Positions 9,027 through 17,085 of a stretch of DNA of 40,865 bases are shown here, in pieces. Source of the stretch: a virus. Numbering within the stretch: position 1 is the first letter of the stretch; every line of letters starts with the position of its first letter. The stretch covers positions 1-40,865 of the IMG/VR virus record IMGVR_UViG_3300032288_002266; one strand, written 5' to 3'. Made by a program: the position numbers and the translations under genes. A model generated the notes under the pieces. That model was not told the origin of the DNA, did no database searches, and worked only from the letters and a program-made list of their open reading frames with translations.

Positions 9027-9934
9027 CGACAATTCCATACTCCGATTTGCTCGCACAGGTTGAAGCTCTCGCAGGCGCAACGCTGGCGACACCGGAGCGG
9101 AACCGCGTGAAGATTTTTGCCAACCGGCGAGCGCGATACGCTCACCGCGAGTGCGATTTTTGGCCGCATTTGCTTTACGTCGGGGAAGAGCGTATCGTGT
9201 CCGATGCGGGGCTTTTGCCAATCCAGCAAACCGGCTTGCAGGACATTGACAAGATCATCCGCATCCACGCGGAAGACCCGTTCAAGTCGCAAGCTGTTTA
9301 CGAATACACGGAGTATTACGAAGCGAACGGCGGCATTCAGATCACCGGATACACAGCGAGCGAATGGCCGCGCTCAAACTACACCGTCAGCGGCAGCATC
9401 AACCCAAACCTTTCAGGGTTTTACGAGTATTCCTACACCGATTCAATTGGTAACGACTACTACGCAAATTCTTCCAATTCAACGTTTGAGCTTATCGGTT
9501 CATACTCGTTGAGCGACGAAGTGATTAACCGATGGCTTCTCATCGACTCAAATTTCGACGGCTGGCAATCGGAGCTTGGAGTAACCACTCCTGACGAAGC
9601 TACGACTTGGGCAAATTTAGGTGGATCGACCGGAACGCCGGAATTTGAGCGGCATCCGCTTTATTCCGCCTTTATCACCTATCTCGCCAAGATTCCATCG
9701 ACCTACGGCGACGGAGACAGCGAGGAAAGCGACGTTCCAGAGCCATGGTTTGAATACATGGCGCAGGGGGCGTATGCCGACTGGCTCCGAAGCGACGGGC
9801 AGACCGAAAAAGCAATGGCGGAAGAAGCTATTGCGGTTGGACTGCTCAACCAGCAGCTTGAAAAGGTCAGCCGCTCCAACGGAAACCAAGTCATAACCCG
9901 CATGATGTCACACGGAACCAAACAAGCCCGATGA
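9023..9934 (+). CDS. Probable head-tail adaptor protein, 303 aa
   Basis: The N-terminal helices (SDLLAQVEALAGATLATPERNRV, split by a loop) and the C-terminal helical block (YMAQGAYADWLRSDGQTEKA, then QQLEKVS) resemble the adaptor or tail-tubular-A-like proteins that bind under podophage portals. A beta-rich Tyr/Ser/Asn insertion lies at residues about 105-170 and is less typical. It overlaps the genes on both sides by ATGA. The role is inferred from architecture and position after the capsid unit. Confidence 0.6.
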   Translation: MTTIPYSDLLAQVEALAGATLATPERNRVKIFANRRARYAHRECDFWPHLLYVGEERIVSDAGLLPIQQTGLQDIDKIIRIHAEDPFKSQAVYEYTEYYEANGGIQITGYTASEWPRSNYTVSGSINPNLSGFYEYSYTDSIGNDYYANSSNSTFELIGSYSLSDEVINRWLLIDSNFDGWQSELGVTTPDEATTWANLGGSTGTPEFERHPLYSAFITYLAKIPSTYGDGDSEESDVPEPWFEYMAQGAYADWLRSDGQTEKAMAEEAIAVGLLNQQLEKVSRSNGNQVITRMMSHGTKQAR

Positions 9935-11097
9935 TTCTAGCACTTGGAAACATGCTCGGGAGAGCTGGAAGAGGTGGCAGCTACGGAGTCGCCCGCAACA
10001 TCGCATTCACCGGCGATAGCATCACGCGGCAAAACTCCACGGTAGTCACGCAGCTAGATGCGATTGGATACGCTGCATGGGCGCGTGCATTTGGTGGCAG
10101 CGTTTGGGATTTTGAACCAAACGGGTCTAGCGATTTGCTTTTTGCGACTAACGGATACACCTGCTTTCAAGTTGGCAGCGTTCACATCCCGCAGGTTCTT
10201 GCAAGCAACGCTGATACGTGCTTTGTTCACGCTGGCACTAACGACAGCGCCAACACGTCCGCCAATGTCGCCAACGAGCTTTTGCGCATTTGGTTGGAAC
10301 TTCGAGATGGAGGAATTACGCCTATTGCAAGCACGATTCTTCCCGTCACTGGACCAGCCCTTAAATCGGCGTGGATTGTTGCAACAAACGAGCTTATTCG
10401 GGCGGCAGCTCGCTCCAATAATATCCCGCTTTGCGATTGGACCAACGTCATTGACCTTGGAACAAACACGGGCGTAACCAATACGACATTTTGCCCGGAC
10501 GGATTGCACCCTGGACAAACTGGAGCGGCAGCACTTGGCCGGTTTTTGTCCGAGTTCCTTGCAACCAACTTTACGCTCAATTTCGACCCATGGTCGGCAC
10601 CCGGAACTCTTAAAACGAGAAACCCGCAATTTGCCGGAACCACCGGCAGCCCGCCGACTTCATGGCGAGCGCCTACCGTCCCGTCCGGCGGTACCCTCAA
10701 CTCGCAATCGTTGGTTGCTGATTCCGAAACCGGCGGAAATTGGTGGACGCTGGATGTTACCCAAGGGGCGGCAACTGGATTCTTTACCCTTACGCTCGAT
10801 TTCGTCGGCCAACCTTCGATCCTAAATCTGAGCTGTTACGCCATCATGGACGTAGAGGTTGTTTCAGGCACGTTTGCGACCGTTGGGCTACAAGGCCCAT
10901 CGTTTGCAACTGCTGTTTGGGACATCCAAGCAGGAAGCAGCACCAACGGAGCTGGACTGACTTCAAGTGATGGCGTTGTTACGCTTCGCACGCCTACGGT
11001 CGTGGTGAATTCGTCCGGCTACTACACCCCCGGCGTGAATTTCAAAGGCACCGGAGTCATCCGCGTCCGCCGCTCATCGTTCTATTCTGTTCCTTAA
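9931..11097 (+). CDS. SGNH/GDSL-family hydrolase, 388 aa
   Basis: An esterase- or deacetylase-type enzyme. Residues 20-215 hold the SGNH blocks: TGDS with nucleophile Ser30, HAGTNDS with Asn near 103, and DGLHPGQTG with the Asp/His pair near 189-192. Residues about 220-388 are a beta-rich, carbohydrate-binding-like module without catalytic motifs. In phages such enzymes usually sit on tail fibres or spikes and deacylate surface polysaccharide. Here it lies between the adaptor-like gene and the lysis cassette, overlapping the former by four bases, so a virion-borne depolymerase or a lysis helper are both possible. Confidence 0.85.
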   Translation: MILALGNMLGRAGRGGSYGVARNIAFTGDSITRQNSTVVTQLDAIGYAAWARAFGGSVWDFEPNGSSDLLFATNGYTCFQVGSVHIPQVLASNADTCFVHAGTNDSANTSANVANELLRIWLELRDGGITPIASTILPVTGPALKSAWIVATNELIRAAARSNNIPLCDWTNVIDLGTNTGVTNTTFCPDGLHPGQTGAAALGRFLSEFLATNFTLNFDPWSAPGTLKTRNPQFAGTTGSPPTSWRAPTVPSGGTLNSQSLVADSETGGNWWTLDVTQGAATGFFTLTLDFVGQPSILNLSCYAIMDVEVVSGTFATVGLQGPSFATAVWDIQAGSSTNGAGLTSSDGVVTLRTPTVVVNSSGYYTPGVNFKGTGVIRVRRSSFYSVP

Positions 11098-11111
11098 CCC
11101 CCACATTGCCG

Positions 11112-11471
11112 ATGTTTCACACCATTGCAGATTCCGCCGGAATGTCCGAAAAGGTCATAATTTACACGCTGATTGCCGGACATGTCGTTACTTTAGTAAC
11201 GCTTGCAATCAAAGCAATGATTGACCAAGCGAACCGGGTGCAAGACCGGCTTGATGCAGAATCCAAGGCAAAGATTCTACTTGCTGAAGGCGCGGAAAGG
11301 GAGCGGCGAATCAAAGAGAAGATTGACGAAAACACGCGGATTTCAGAACGGGCATTTGATGCCGCCAATGGGCACAATGAGAAGATTGCAACACTGACGG
11401 AAGCAATGACACGCTCAGTCGGTGAAGGAATGAAAGACATCCACGTTACCATCGACCGCGAGGACAAATGA
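11112..11471 (+). CDS. Spanin-like or holin-like membrane protein, 119 aa
   Basis: One transmembrane helix (about residues 15-35, VIIYTLIAGHVVTLVTLAI) followed by a long charged coiled coil (residues 36-119). That is the layout of inner-membrane spanin subunits, though single-span holins look similar. It overlaps the downstream lipoprotein gene by four bases and lies two genes before the amidase. The ATG at 11112 is preferred over a TTG six bases upstream. Confidence 0.65.
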   Translation: MFHTIADSAGMSEKVIIYTLIAGHVVTLVTLAIKAMIDQANRVQDRLDAESKAKILLAEGAERERRIKEKIDENTRISERAFDAANGHNEKIATLTEAMTRSVGEGMKDIHVTIDREDK

Positions 11472-11677
11472 AAACGCTTGCCATTCTAACCTTGTTCCTC
11501 GCGTCCTGCTCGGTCGAAGAAGTGACCGTCACGGAGTCGAGCAAGGGCGGCACTGTCACCACGACCCGCAAAAGCCGCAAGGTTGACCAAGAAGCCTGGC
11601 GCATTGCGGAGATTGGAGCGGGCTACATCACTCGCCAAGAGATTGAAAAGCGTTACCGACCGCTTGACGAGAAATGA
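11468..11677 (+). CDS. Small lipoprotein, candidate outer-membrane spanin, 69 aa
   Basis: Begins with a clear lipoprotein signal: MKTLAILTLFLASC, lipobox LASC with Cys14. The remaining 55 residues are short, charged and without a fold signature. A lipoprotein overlapping a single-span coiled-coil protein next to an endolysin fits an Rz/Rz1-like pair that fuses inner and outer membranes at lysis. This supports a Gram-negative host. Not similar to Rz1 in sequence (no Pro-rich mature part), so the role is inferred. Confidence 0.68.
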   Translation: MKTLAILTLFLASCSVEEVTVTESSKGGTVTTTRKSRKVDQEAWRIAEIGAGYITRQEIEKRYRPLDEK

Positions 11678-12318
11678 ACCTAATTGCCGAGTTCGCCGCA
11701 TACCTCGCGGGGCGCATCGGCGATGCAATTCTTCCACGACCCATGAACACGCCACTCATTGCCATCTGCGTCGGACATTCCCGCTTCATCGGAGCCAAGC
11801 GCGACGGCGGGGCTGTATCCGCTGGCGGGGTTTCCGAGTGGGTTTACAATCGCGACCTCGCCTTCACGATTGAGCGAATTCTGCGCGAGCGCGGCATCAT
11901 CGGGTTCGTCTGCGACAAATACGAGGGCAGCGGATACACCGATTCGATGCGCTGGGTCGCCAGCCACATCAAGGGCAAGCAAGCAACGTTGGCGATTGAG
12001 CTTCACTTCAACGCCGCGACCGGAACTGCCAAGGGGCATGAGTGGCTTCATTGGGGCACCAGCAAGGGCAGCAAGCTTCTTGCCGACTCCTTACGTGAGG
12101 CATACTCCAAAGCATTCCCTAGCGCCGTCTCACGGGGCAGCAAGGCCAAGGGCAGCGGCGAGCGTGGCGGGGAGTTCCTAAAGCTCACGCACTGCCCTGC
12201 GGTCATCTGCGAGCCGTTCTTTGGAGACAACCCGCAAGAATGGGAATTTGCCAGCACGCATCAGACTTCGATTGCGGAGGCGATCTGCGACGGGATCGAG
12301 GATTACCTCAAAGCTTGA
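11674..12318 (+). CDS. Endolysin: N-acetylmuramoyl-L-alanine amidase, 214 aa
   Basis: Cleaves the bond between MurNAc and L-Ala in peptidoglycan, using zinc. The Amidase_3 metal and catalytic set is in order: His35 (VGHSR), Glu55 (SEWVYNRDLA), His111 (IELHFNA) and Glu180 (ICEPFFGDN). The first 22 residues are hydrophobic/amphipathic and could act as a weak signal-anchor; an internal ATG at 11743 (MNTPLIAICVGH) would give a shorter cytosolic form. The upstream start is favoured because it overlaps the lipoprotein stop (ATGA). Confidence 0.9.
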   Translation: MNLIAEFAAYLAGRIGDAILPRPMNTPLIAICVGHSRFIGAKRDGGAVSAGGVSEWVYNRDLAFTIERILRERGIIGFVCDKYEGSGYTDSMRWVASHIKGKQATLAIELHFNAATGTAKGHEWLHWGTSKGSKLLADSLREAYSKAFPSAVSRGSKAKGSGERGGEFLKLTHCPAVICEPFFGDNPQEWEFASTHQTSIAEAICDGIEDYLKA

Positions 12319-12372
12319 CCAAGCTAGCTGGTTTTCCTTTGCGGCTGTAGCACTTGCTGGCGGTCAAGTTTT

Positions 12373-12400
12373 TCTGTCGTGTATGACAGAACTATTTTTT
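12373..12400 (+). terminator. Weak terminator-like hairpin after lysis genes
   Basis: A 6-bp inverted repeat TCTGTC (12373-12378) / GACAGA (12385-12390), 6-base loop, then ACTATTTTTT. The stem is AT-rich for a terminator. The 12319-12458 gap otherwise shows T-rich sequence and no gene; it may also hold the promoter of the early block. Confidence 0.4.
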
Positions 12401-12458
12401 CCACTTTTTCTCGCCAAGGCGGCGGGTCGGGAGGATTGTGCGGCTGTCAACCGACACA

Positions 12459-12629
12459 ATGAAACCGACACCAAAACAGCAGGCCGAGGACATCGTGGCC
12501 GAGGCAAAGAAGCGAGCCGAGAGCTACGGCTACACGGGCGAGATCGCCGCCCACTTCGTAATCGGCGCTCTCACCGTGCAGCTTGAGCTGGCGCTGACCC
12601 GCAAAACCCGAGCCACTGCCAAGCCATGA
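12459..12629 (+). CDS. Hypothetical protein, 56 aa
   Basis: A small helical protein. The ATG at 12459 (MKPTPKQQAEDIVAEAKKRA) is chosen over a GTG at 12438 because it has the common CGACACAATG start context of this genome. It ends in an ATGA overlap with the next mini-gene. Not recognised. Confidence 0.62.
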   Translation: MKPTPKQQAEDIVAEAKKRAESYGYTGEIAAHFVIGALTVQLELALTRKTRATAKP

Positions 12630-12718
12630 CAGTCCTAGCCGTCATCTTTTGCGTAGCGGCCGCCGAGGTTTTTGCACTCCTGATTTTCCGCGCTCTTGCG
12701 CACCGAAACGACCAATGA
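12626..12718 (+). CDS. Single-span membrane mini-protein, 30 aa
   Basis: Reads MTVLAVIFCVAAAEVFALLI then FRALAHRNDQ: one hydrophobic helix and a basic tail. Overlapping ATGA on both sides makes translation likely. It could be a holin-like or regulatory membrane peptide; function unknown. Confidence 0.5.
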   Translation: MTVLAVIFCVAAAEVFALLIFRALAHRNDQ

Positions 12719-12960
12719 AACTGACCATTACCAACCCTCCAGTTGTGGAGGAGAATCCATCAATCATCGTCCGCACCAGCAAGCCCTCGGATGTCAAATA
12801 CGAGAGCGAGAACCGCCGCTACGACGGCAAGCTTGCTCGCGTGAATGTATCGAACGGATACGATCTAGCATTGATCCGAATGCTGCGCCACGGCATCGAC
12901 TATTTTGCTCCCTCAACCGGCAACGGCATCCTCGTCAAACCCGAACTCTTGATCCGATGA
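12715..12960 (+). CDS. Hypothetical protein, 81 aa
   Basis: A mixed-fold small protein, basic, ATG at 12715 overlapping the previous stop. It has a pattern VSNGYDLALIRMLRHGIDYF but no known motif. Not recognised. Confidence 0.65.
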   Translation: MKLTITNPPVVEENPSIIVRTSKPSDVKYESENRRYDGKLARVNVSNGYDLALIRMLRHGIDYFAPSTGNGILVKPELLIR

Positions 12961-13121
12961 AAGCAGACACCGCCCGATTCCTTGCATCCGCCGCCGTGGT
13001 TCTCTCCGTGGTCGCCATCGTCCTGCTGGCAGCCTCTGGTTGCCGCGACTTTGAAGCCTACGTGGCGACCGTTGGAGTCGCCATCATGGCAGGCTTCGTA
13101 GCCAAGACCCAGGACGTCTAA
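12957..13121 (+). CDS. Two-span small membrane protein, 54 aa (holin candidate)
   Basis: Two hydrophobic segments (about residues 7-27 and 35-49) joined by a short CRDFEAY loop. Size and topology match small class II holins. It lies 640 bases after the amidase, and no other clear two-span holin is present near the lysis cassette. A lipobox-like AASGC is present at residues 25-29 but too far inside for a typical signal. Its start overlaps the previous stop. Confidence 0.58.
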   Translation: MKADTARFLASAAVVLSVVAIVLLAASGCRDFEAYVATVGVAIMAGFVAKTQDV

Positions 13122-13128
13122 CACCTTC

Positions 13129-13157
13129 GCCTAGTGGCAAGCCGGGGCCTAGTGGCA
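13129..13157 (+). repeat. Direct repeat GCCTAGTGGCA x2, possible operator
   Basis: The 11-mer occurs at 13129-13139 and 13147-13157, an 18-bp period, directly upstream of a small helix-turn-helix gene. Could be an operator for it; no binding data. Confidence 0.55.
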
Positions 13158-13186
13158 CGTCGCGCCTGTTCCCGTCAGGGGCTGGA

Positions 13187-13477
13187 TTGCTCGCGACACC
13201 CGGAAACTCTACAGACACCATTAAAACGACCAAGAAACAGACACAGTGCCAGCGGCTTCTCGCCTACCTGCGCAAGAACCGCAAGGGCATCACTACGATG
13301 GAGGCTTTCGAGCATCTCCGCATTACGTGCGTCCACAAGCGCATCGCGGAGATCGACGGATGCGAAGAGCATTGGATCACCGCTCAAAAAGGGCCGTCTG
13401 CCATGATTCGGATCGACCGCATCCGCGAAAAAACCGCATCTGGCGCGACAGTCACCCGCTACAAGCTCGCACGCTAA
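13187..13477 (+). CDS. Winged helix-turn-helix protein, 96 aa
   Basis: Residues about 20-60 (QCQRLLAYLRKN, then GITTMEAFEHL, then CVHKRIAEID) fit the small HTH_39-type winged-helix domain of phage proteins, where TxxEA-xxHL is the recognition-helix region. Likely a DNA-binding regulator of the early block. The start is uncertain: the frame opens with TTG at 13187, and no ATG precedes the domain. Direct repeats lie just upstream. Confidence 0.68.
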   Translation: MLATPGNSTDTIKTTKKQTQCQRLLAYLRKNRKGITTMEAFEHLRITCVHKRIAEIDGCEEHWITAQKGPSAMIRIDRIREKTASGATVTRYKLAR

Positions 13478-13495
13478 TTTCCAGCACCGCAAAAT

Positions 13496-14020
13496 ATGGC
13501 ATCTCCAAAACAAGTCCCGAAACTATCAGGCAAAGACCTAGCTAGATTTGAAGCTAGCTTCATCAAGGCCAGCGAAACCGAATGTTGGGAATGGATAGCG
13601 GGTAAAAGGCCCGCTGGCTATGGCAAGTTTTGGATACGAAACAACGCTTTTGGGGCTCACCGCGTTGCTTTCTCTGTAAACTTTGGAGCCGTCCCGGACG
13701 GATATTCGGTTTGCCATCGCTGTGACAATCCGGGGTGCGTCAATCACCATCATTTGTTTGCAGCGACTCACGCAGAAAACATGCGAGACATGGCGATTAA
13801 AGGAAGAGCAATCAACCCGCGAAGGGACATCTTCATTTTGAACCCCGAATCAATCCTTCGCGGAGAACGTCACGGAAGCTCCAAATTGTCAGCCTTGGAC
13901 GTATTGGAAATTCGCAGACTCCGTGGAATAACCCCGCAAAAGCAAATTGCGGAAAGATTTAAAATTGCGCCGGGTCAAGTTTGCAGAATCCAGAAACGCC
14001 AACAGTGGGCCCACATCTAA
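13496..14020 (+). CDS. HNH homing endonuclease with C-terminal HTH, 174 aa
   Basis: The layout is that of phage free-standing HNH enzymes: ECWEWIAGKRPAGYGKFW (residues about 21-38), AHRVAF, then CHRCDNPGCVNHHHLFAATHAENM with the metal-binding Cys/His cluster. A C-terminal helix-turn-helix follows (LSALDVLEIRRL, QKQIAERFKI, QVCRIQKRQQW) for site choice. Base composition is more AT-rich than neighbours, consistent with mobile arrival. Confidence 0.9.
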   Translation: MASPKQVPKLSGKDLARFEASFIKASETECWEWIAGKRPAGYGKFWIRNNAFGAHRVAFSVNFGAVPDGYSVCHRCDNPGCVNHHHLFAATHAENMRDMAIKGRAINPRRDIFILNPESILRGERHGSSKLSALDVLEIRRLRGITPQKQIAERFKIAPGQVCRIQKRQQWAHI

Positions 14021-14173
14021 GCAAAAAACTTTGTAGCGCACCTTGATGCCGGACCTCTAGGGAGACAGCACCGGCACAAGGGAATCTTTCCGGCTCAATA
14101 AACGTGGTGACGCCGCCGGTCAACTTGCAACCTACGCGACAGCCGGAGAGACGGCAACTTTCCAAAACGAAGC

Positions 14174-14250
14174 GGCAGCGGCAAAATCAATCATCATGCG
14201 CGGCGTCCCCATTGGTCGCGCATGTAGAACGGGGATCACTTGCCGCTGCC
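14174..14250 (+). promoter_or_regulatory. Nested hairpin leader upstream of the ERF gene
   Basis: Perfect 11-bp arms GGCAGCGGCAA (14174-14184) and TTGCCGCTGCC (14240-14250) enclose a second perfect 8-bp hairpin, CATGCGCG (14195-14202) / CGCGCATG (14217-14224). The ERF start codon follows 17 bases later. The 14021-14267 gap has no gene I can support; it also holds a 6-bp stem TGCCGG/CCGGCA at 14047-14076. A structured 5' leader or DNA-level site is inferred. Confidence 0.6.
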
Positions 14251-14267
14251 CTTCACCTTTTACGACC

Positions 14268-14981
14268 ATGAACGAACTAGCACAACCGGCCAACAGCGCC
14301 GTTTCAATCATCCAATCCGCGCTGGCAAACAACGTGGACCCGGCAACCCTCCGCGAGCTTCTTAGCGTTCGCCGCGAGTGGGAAGCTGACGAGGCGCGCA
14401 AAAGCTACAACCGAGCCATGACGGCTTGCCAGCAGGCGCTCCCTGTTGTGGTCAAGTTTAACGCGACGAACTCTCACACCAATAGCGATTACGTCCGGTA
14501 TGACGAGCTGATGCGCGTCTGCAAGCCGATCATCCGCAACCATGGAATCACTATCAGCTTTGGGGAGAAGCCTTGCGACCGCGAGGGCTTCATTCTGGTT
14601 GTCGCTATCGTCCGCCATGAGGACGGGCACGCGGAAGAGTTCCACCGCTTCGCTCCGATTGACAACGTCGGAGCAAAGGGGAATGCAACCAAGACGTTGC
14701 TTCATGGTTGCCAGAGCGCGATGAGCTACATGCAGCGAAAGCTGATTGAGTCAATCTTTGGAATCGCTGAAAGCGGCGAGGACGACGACGCCAACGCAGC
14801 CGGAACCGCCTACGTCACCAAGGAGCAAGCCGACGAACTAGCATCACTGGTCCGCAACACGCCCCAAGGCACGCTAGAAGCTCTCCTTGAGTGGGCGGCT
14901 TGCGACTCACTCACCGACATCCCGGCGAGCAAGTTCAACGGGGCGAAGAAGGCACTCACCGCAAAGCAGATCAAGCCATGA
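14268..14981 (+). CDS. erf: ERF-family single-strand annealing protein, 237 aa
   Basis: A phage recombinase that anneals complementary single strands. The family pattern is visible: ...DEARKSYNRAMTACQQALP at residues about 42-60, the SDYVRYDELMRVCKPIIRNHG block, and the GNATKTLLHGCQSAMSYMQRKLIESIFGIA core (about 130-165), followed by an acidic GEDDDANAAG linker and a small C-terminal helical domain. The ATG at 14268 is chosen over the upstream ORF extension at 14196, which lies inside the leader hairpins. Works with the exonuclease three genes downstream. Confidence 0.88.
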   Translation: MNELAQPANSAVSIIQSALANNVDPATLRELLSVRREWEADEARKSYNRAMTACQQALPVVVKFNATNSHTNSDYVRYDELMRVCKPIIRNHGITISFGEKPCDREGFILVVAIVRHEDGHAEEFHRFAPIDNVGAKGNATKTLLHGCQSAMSYMQRKLIESIFGIAESGEDDDANAAGTAYVTKEQADELASLVRNTPQGTLEALLEWAACDSLTDIPASKFNGAKKALTAKQIKP

Positions 14982-15217
14982 GCAACCAAGACGACGGAGG
15001 ACATGCGTTTCCAATTCCGGTTGGAGAACGCGAATTTTGGGATCGTGAATCAGATGGAAGCCCAAACGGCATGACTCTCCGCGACTACTTCGCGGCGGCG
15101 GCTTTACAAGGTTTGATGAACCAAGCGACCAATCATCGATCTATCCCAATCGAAGAAACGAAATATTGTTACTCAATTGCCGACGCCATGCTCGCCGCTA
15201 GAAAGGAGAAGGCATGA
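14978..15217 (+). CDS. Hypothetical phage protein (TLRDYFAAAALQG type), 79 aa
   Basis: Contains GMTLRDYFAAAALQGL and a C-terminal SIADAMLAARKEKA, a pattern I know from many small phage proteins of unknown function. ATGA overlaps on both sides tie it to erf and the next gene. Confidence 0.75.
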   Translation: MSNQDDGGHAFPIPVGEREFWDRESDGSPNGMTLRDYFAAAALQGLMNQATNHRSIPIEETKYCYSIADAMLAARKEKA

Positions 15218-15525
15218 GAGCAAAGCACACACCCGGCCCTTGGTCGGTAAAGTCTGACCCATGCCATTTTGATACGCTTTCAAGCGTTGTTGGCGGAAGA
15301 GACAACGGGAAAGGATGGACGCCGCTGATGGTCGAGATTGGCGGATTGGCAAATGTTGACGAGCAGGAAGCGAATGCCCGACTTGTATCGGCAGCGCCAG
15401 ATTTGCTTTCAGCGTTGGAAGACCTTTACGAAGTTACGCCGGACAATGAAGGAGGGGTTTTAGGGGCGGCTTGCCGAATGGCTCGCTATGCAATCTCCAA
15501 GGCTACCGGAAAGGAAAATCCATGA
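15214..15525 (+). CDS. Hypothetical phage protein (HTPGPW type), 103 aa
   Basis: Starts with AKHTPGPWSV and has EANARLVSAAPDLLSALEDLYE in the middle, the hallmark of a widespread but uncharacterised phage family found in recombination and replication clusters. A Shine-Dalgarno-like AAGGAGAAGG precedes the ATG. It overlaps the exonuclease start. Confidence 0.78.
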   Translation: MRAKHTPGPWSVKSDPCHFDTLSSVVGGRDNGKGWTPLMVEIGGLANVDEQEANARLVSAAPDLLSALEDLYEVTPDNEGGVLGAACRMARYAISKATGKENP

Positions 15526-16190
15526 GGGAGATTAACATACAGCAAGGCACGAAGGAGTGGCTAAAGCTAAGGACAGGCCTGCCAACAGCCTCCAACTTCA
15601 AGCGCATATGCACTGCCGCGAAGGCTCAGTATGCCGCCGGGGCTGACGAATACGCAGCCGACTTGCTTGCCGACACGCTCGGGGTTTACCGTAGCGACGC
15701 CAGCGGCGAGGACATCGAGCGAGGCCACCGTCTTGAAGACGAGGCGCGACGCTGGACCCGCTTGCAACTCGGCATCCCGATCCGGCAGGTTGGCTTCATT
15801 CTCTCCGACTGCGGGCGCTACGGTTACTCCCCTGATGGCATCCTGGCCGATGGTCGCCCGCTCGAAATCAAAGCGCCGAACGTCAAAACGATCATCGGGT
15901 GGAAGCTAAAGGGCGTATTGCCACCGGAACACGCACCCCAGGTCCACGGCGCGATGTGGGTAACGGGCGCGACGTCTGCCGTGTTTGTCGCCTACTCCGA
16001 CCACCCGGCAATCGAAAACATGCTGGTTGAGGTGGAACGCTCCGACTTCACCGAAAAGCTCGGAGAGTGCGTTGTGCGATTCTGCGACCGGCTAGACGAG
16101 ATCCGCCGTCAGATCCTCGGGGACGAGCATGAGGTTTACTTTCCGAACGAAAAAAGCCCAGACGCGGGCGCAACTGAGATGAAACCATGA
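15522..16190 (+). CDS. YqaJ/lambda-Exo-like 5'-3' exonuclease, 222 aa
   Basis: Resects double-strand ends to feed the ERF annealing protein. YqaJ motifs: QQGTKEWLKLRTGLPTASNF at residues 8-27, Glu72/Glu74 region, GYSPDG with Asp105, LEIKAP with Glu115 and Lys117, and a following helix with HAPQVHGAMWV. This D..ExK layout is the PD-(D/E)XK nuclease core. Size (222 aa) matches lambda Exo. Start overlaps the previous stop. Confidence 0.9.
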   Translation: MREINIQQGTKEWLKLRTGLPTASNFKRICTAAKAQYAAGADEYAADLLADTLGVYRSDASGEDIERGHRLEDEARRWTRLQLGIPIRQVGFILSDCGRYGYSPDGILADGRPLEIKAPNVKTIIGWKLKGVLPPEHAPQVHGAMWVTGATSAVFVAYSDHPAIENMLVEVERSDFTEKLGECVVRFCDRLDEIRRQILGDEHEVYFPNEKSPDAGATEMKP

Positions 16191-16732
16191 GCGGACTAGA
16201 CGGCCTCGGGTGGCCTAACCCCGAAGATGAACGAAACGACTCTAGCGAGAGAGATGCTCCTCCCCGTCGATCTGCGGCGTCTTGTTCTCCGTCTTCCGAT
16301 GCGCCGGAAACGCTTGAGGCATGGAAGAAGTTCGAGAAAAATAAGAAGATCGTGGCGTTCTTGAAGCACGCGATCCGCATAGAGCGCGAGCGGGACGAGT
16401 GGCAACTCCACGCGCTCATGAAGATGGCGGTCAAACAACTGGCGTGCATGTGGTGCGGGGAAATCGTCCATGCCCCAACGGGATATGAGCCTGGAACGCC
16501 GCTATCTGAGGAACAACGAGGGCAGGCATACCGCGAGCACGTCGCCATCTGCCCGAAACATCCGGTGGCACCGCTGCGCGAAGCTCTGAAATTCATCGCC
16601 ACGGACAAGATCGCCAATGCTGCGGACATGCGATACCGCGCCGCCCGCGCCCTGGAATCTCTTCCGGAGAACACTCCAGCCCTGCCGCCAACGGTCGGCA
16701 GCGGCGACAGTTCAACCAACCAAAAGCCATGA
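16187..16732 (+). CDS. Hypothetical protein with a zinc-knuckle-like motif, 181 aa
   Basis: The N-terminal 45 residues are polar, Ser/Pro/Asp-rich and probably disordered. The middle is helical (EAWKKFEKNKKIVAFLKHAI). A CMWC ... HVAIC cluster (residues about 88-125) could bind zinc. The C-terminus is again low complexity. Coupled by ATGA overlaps to the exonuclease and the next gene. Not recognised. Confidence 0.7.
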   Translation: MSGLDGLGWPNPEDERNDSSERDAPPRRSAASCSPSSDAPETLEAWKKFEKNKKIVAFLKHAIRIERERDEWQLHALMKMAVKQLACMWCGEIVHAPTGYEPGTPLSEEQRGQAYREHVAICPKHPVAPLREALKFIATDKIANAADMRYRAARALESLPENTPALPPTVGSGDSSTNQKP

Positions 16733-16923
16733 TGGGATTCCGAGACATGACATTTTGCAGCGGTGACGGATGCCTAGCGTTTGACCGATGCCCGCGAGCG
16801 ATCACCGAGAAAGTGAAAGAGGACGCCCGTCGATGGTGGGGAGGGGACGACTACCCTATTATTCAATGGGAGAACCCGAAAGCACTGGCTTGCTACGAGC
16901 CTTCAACTGCTACCGATCCATGA
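16729..16923 (+). CDS. Cys-rich small protein, 64 aa
   Basis: Has four cysteines (FCSGDGC, FDRC, LACYE) near a WWGGDDYP segment. Small phage proteins of this FCS...C...C type are common and uncharacterised; metal binding is possible. ATGA overlaps on both sides. Confidence 0.62.
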   Translation: MMGFRDMTFCSGDGCLAFDRCPRAITEKVKEDARRWWGGDDYPIIQWENPKALACYEPSTATDP

Positions 16924-17063
16924 GAATCACCCGCACCGCCGTCCTGCTCGACTACGAGGGCGACACCGTCGTCATTGCCGCGATGGGCCGCGACGGGCTG
17001 GCCCGCGCTCTCAAGCGGTTTGGGCTGGACCTCGACCGCACCAAACACTCACCGTCACCATAA
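16920..17063 (+). CDS. Hypothetical protein, 47 aa
   Basis: A short gene, MRITRTAVLLDYEGDTVVIA then AMGRDGLARALKRFG. Start overlaps the previous stop. Not recognised. Confidence 0.55.
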   Translation: MRITRTAVLLDYEGDTVVIAAMGRDGLARALKRFGLDLDRTKHSPSP

Positions 17064-17085
17064 CCAAAGCAACACCTAGAAAACG

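Noticed and set aside
12315-12343. TTGACC at the amidase stop as a third copy of the 27185/28436 promoter element
   Set aside because: Only the hexamer matches; the following bases differ and no -10 is found.
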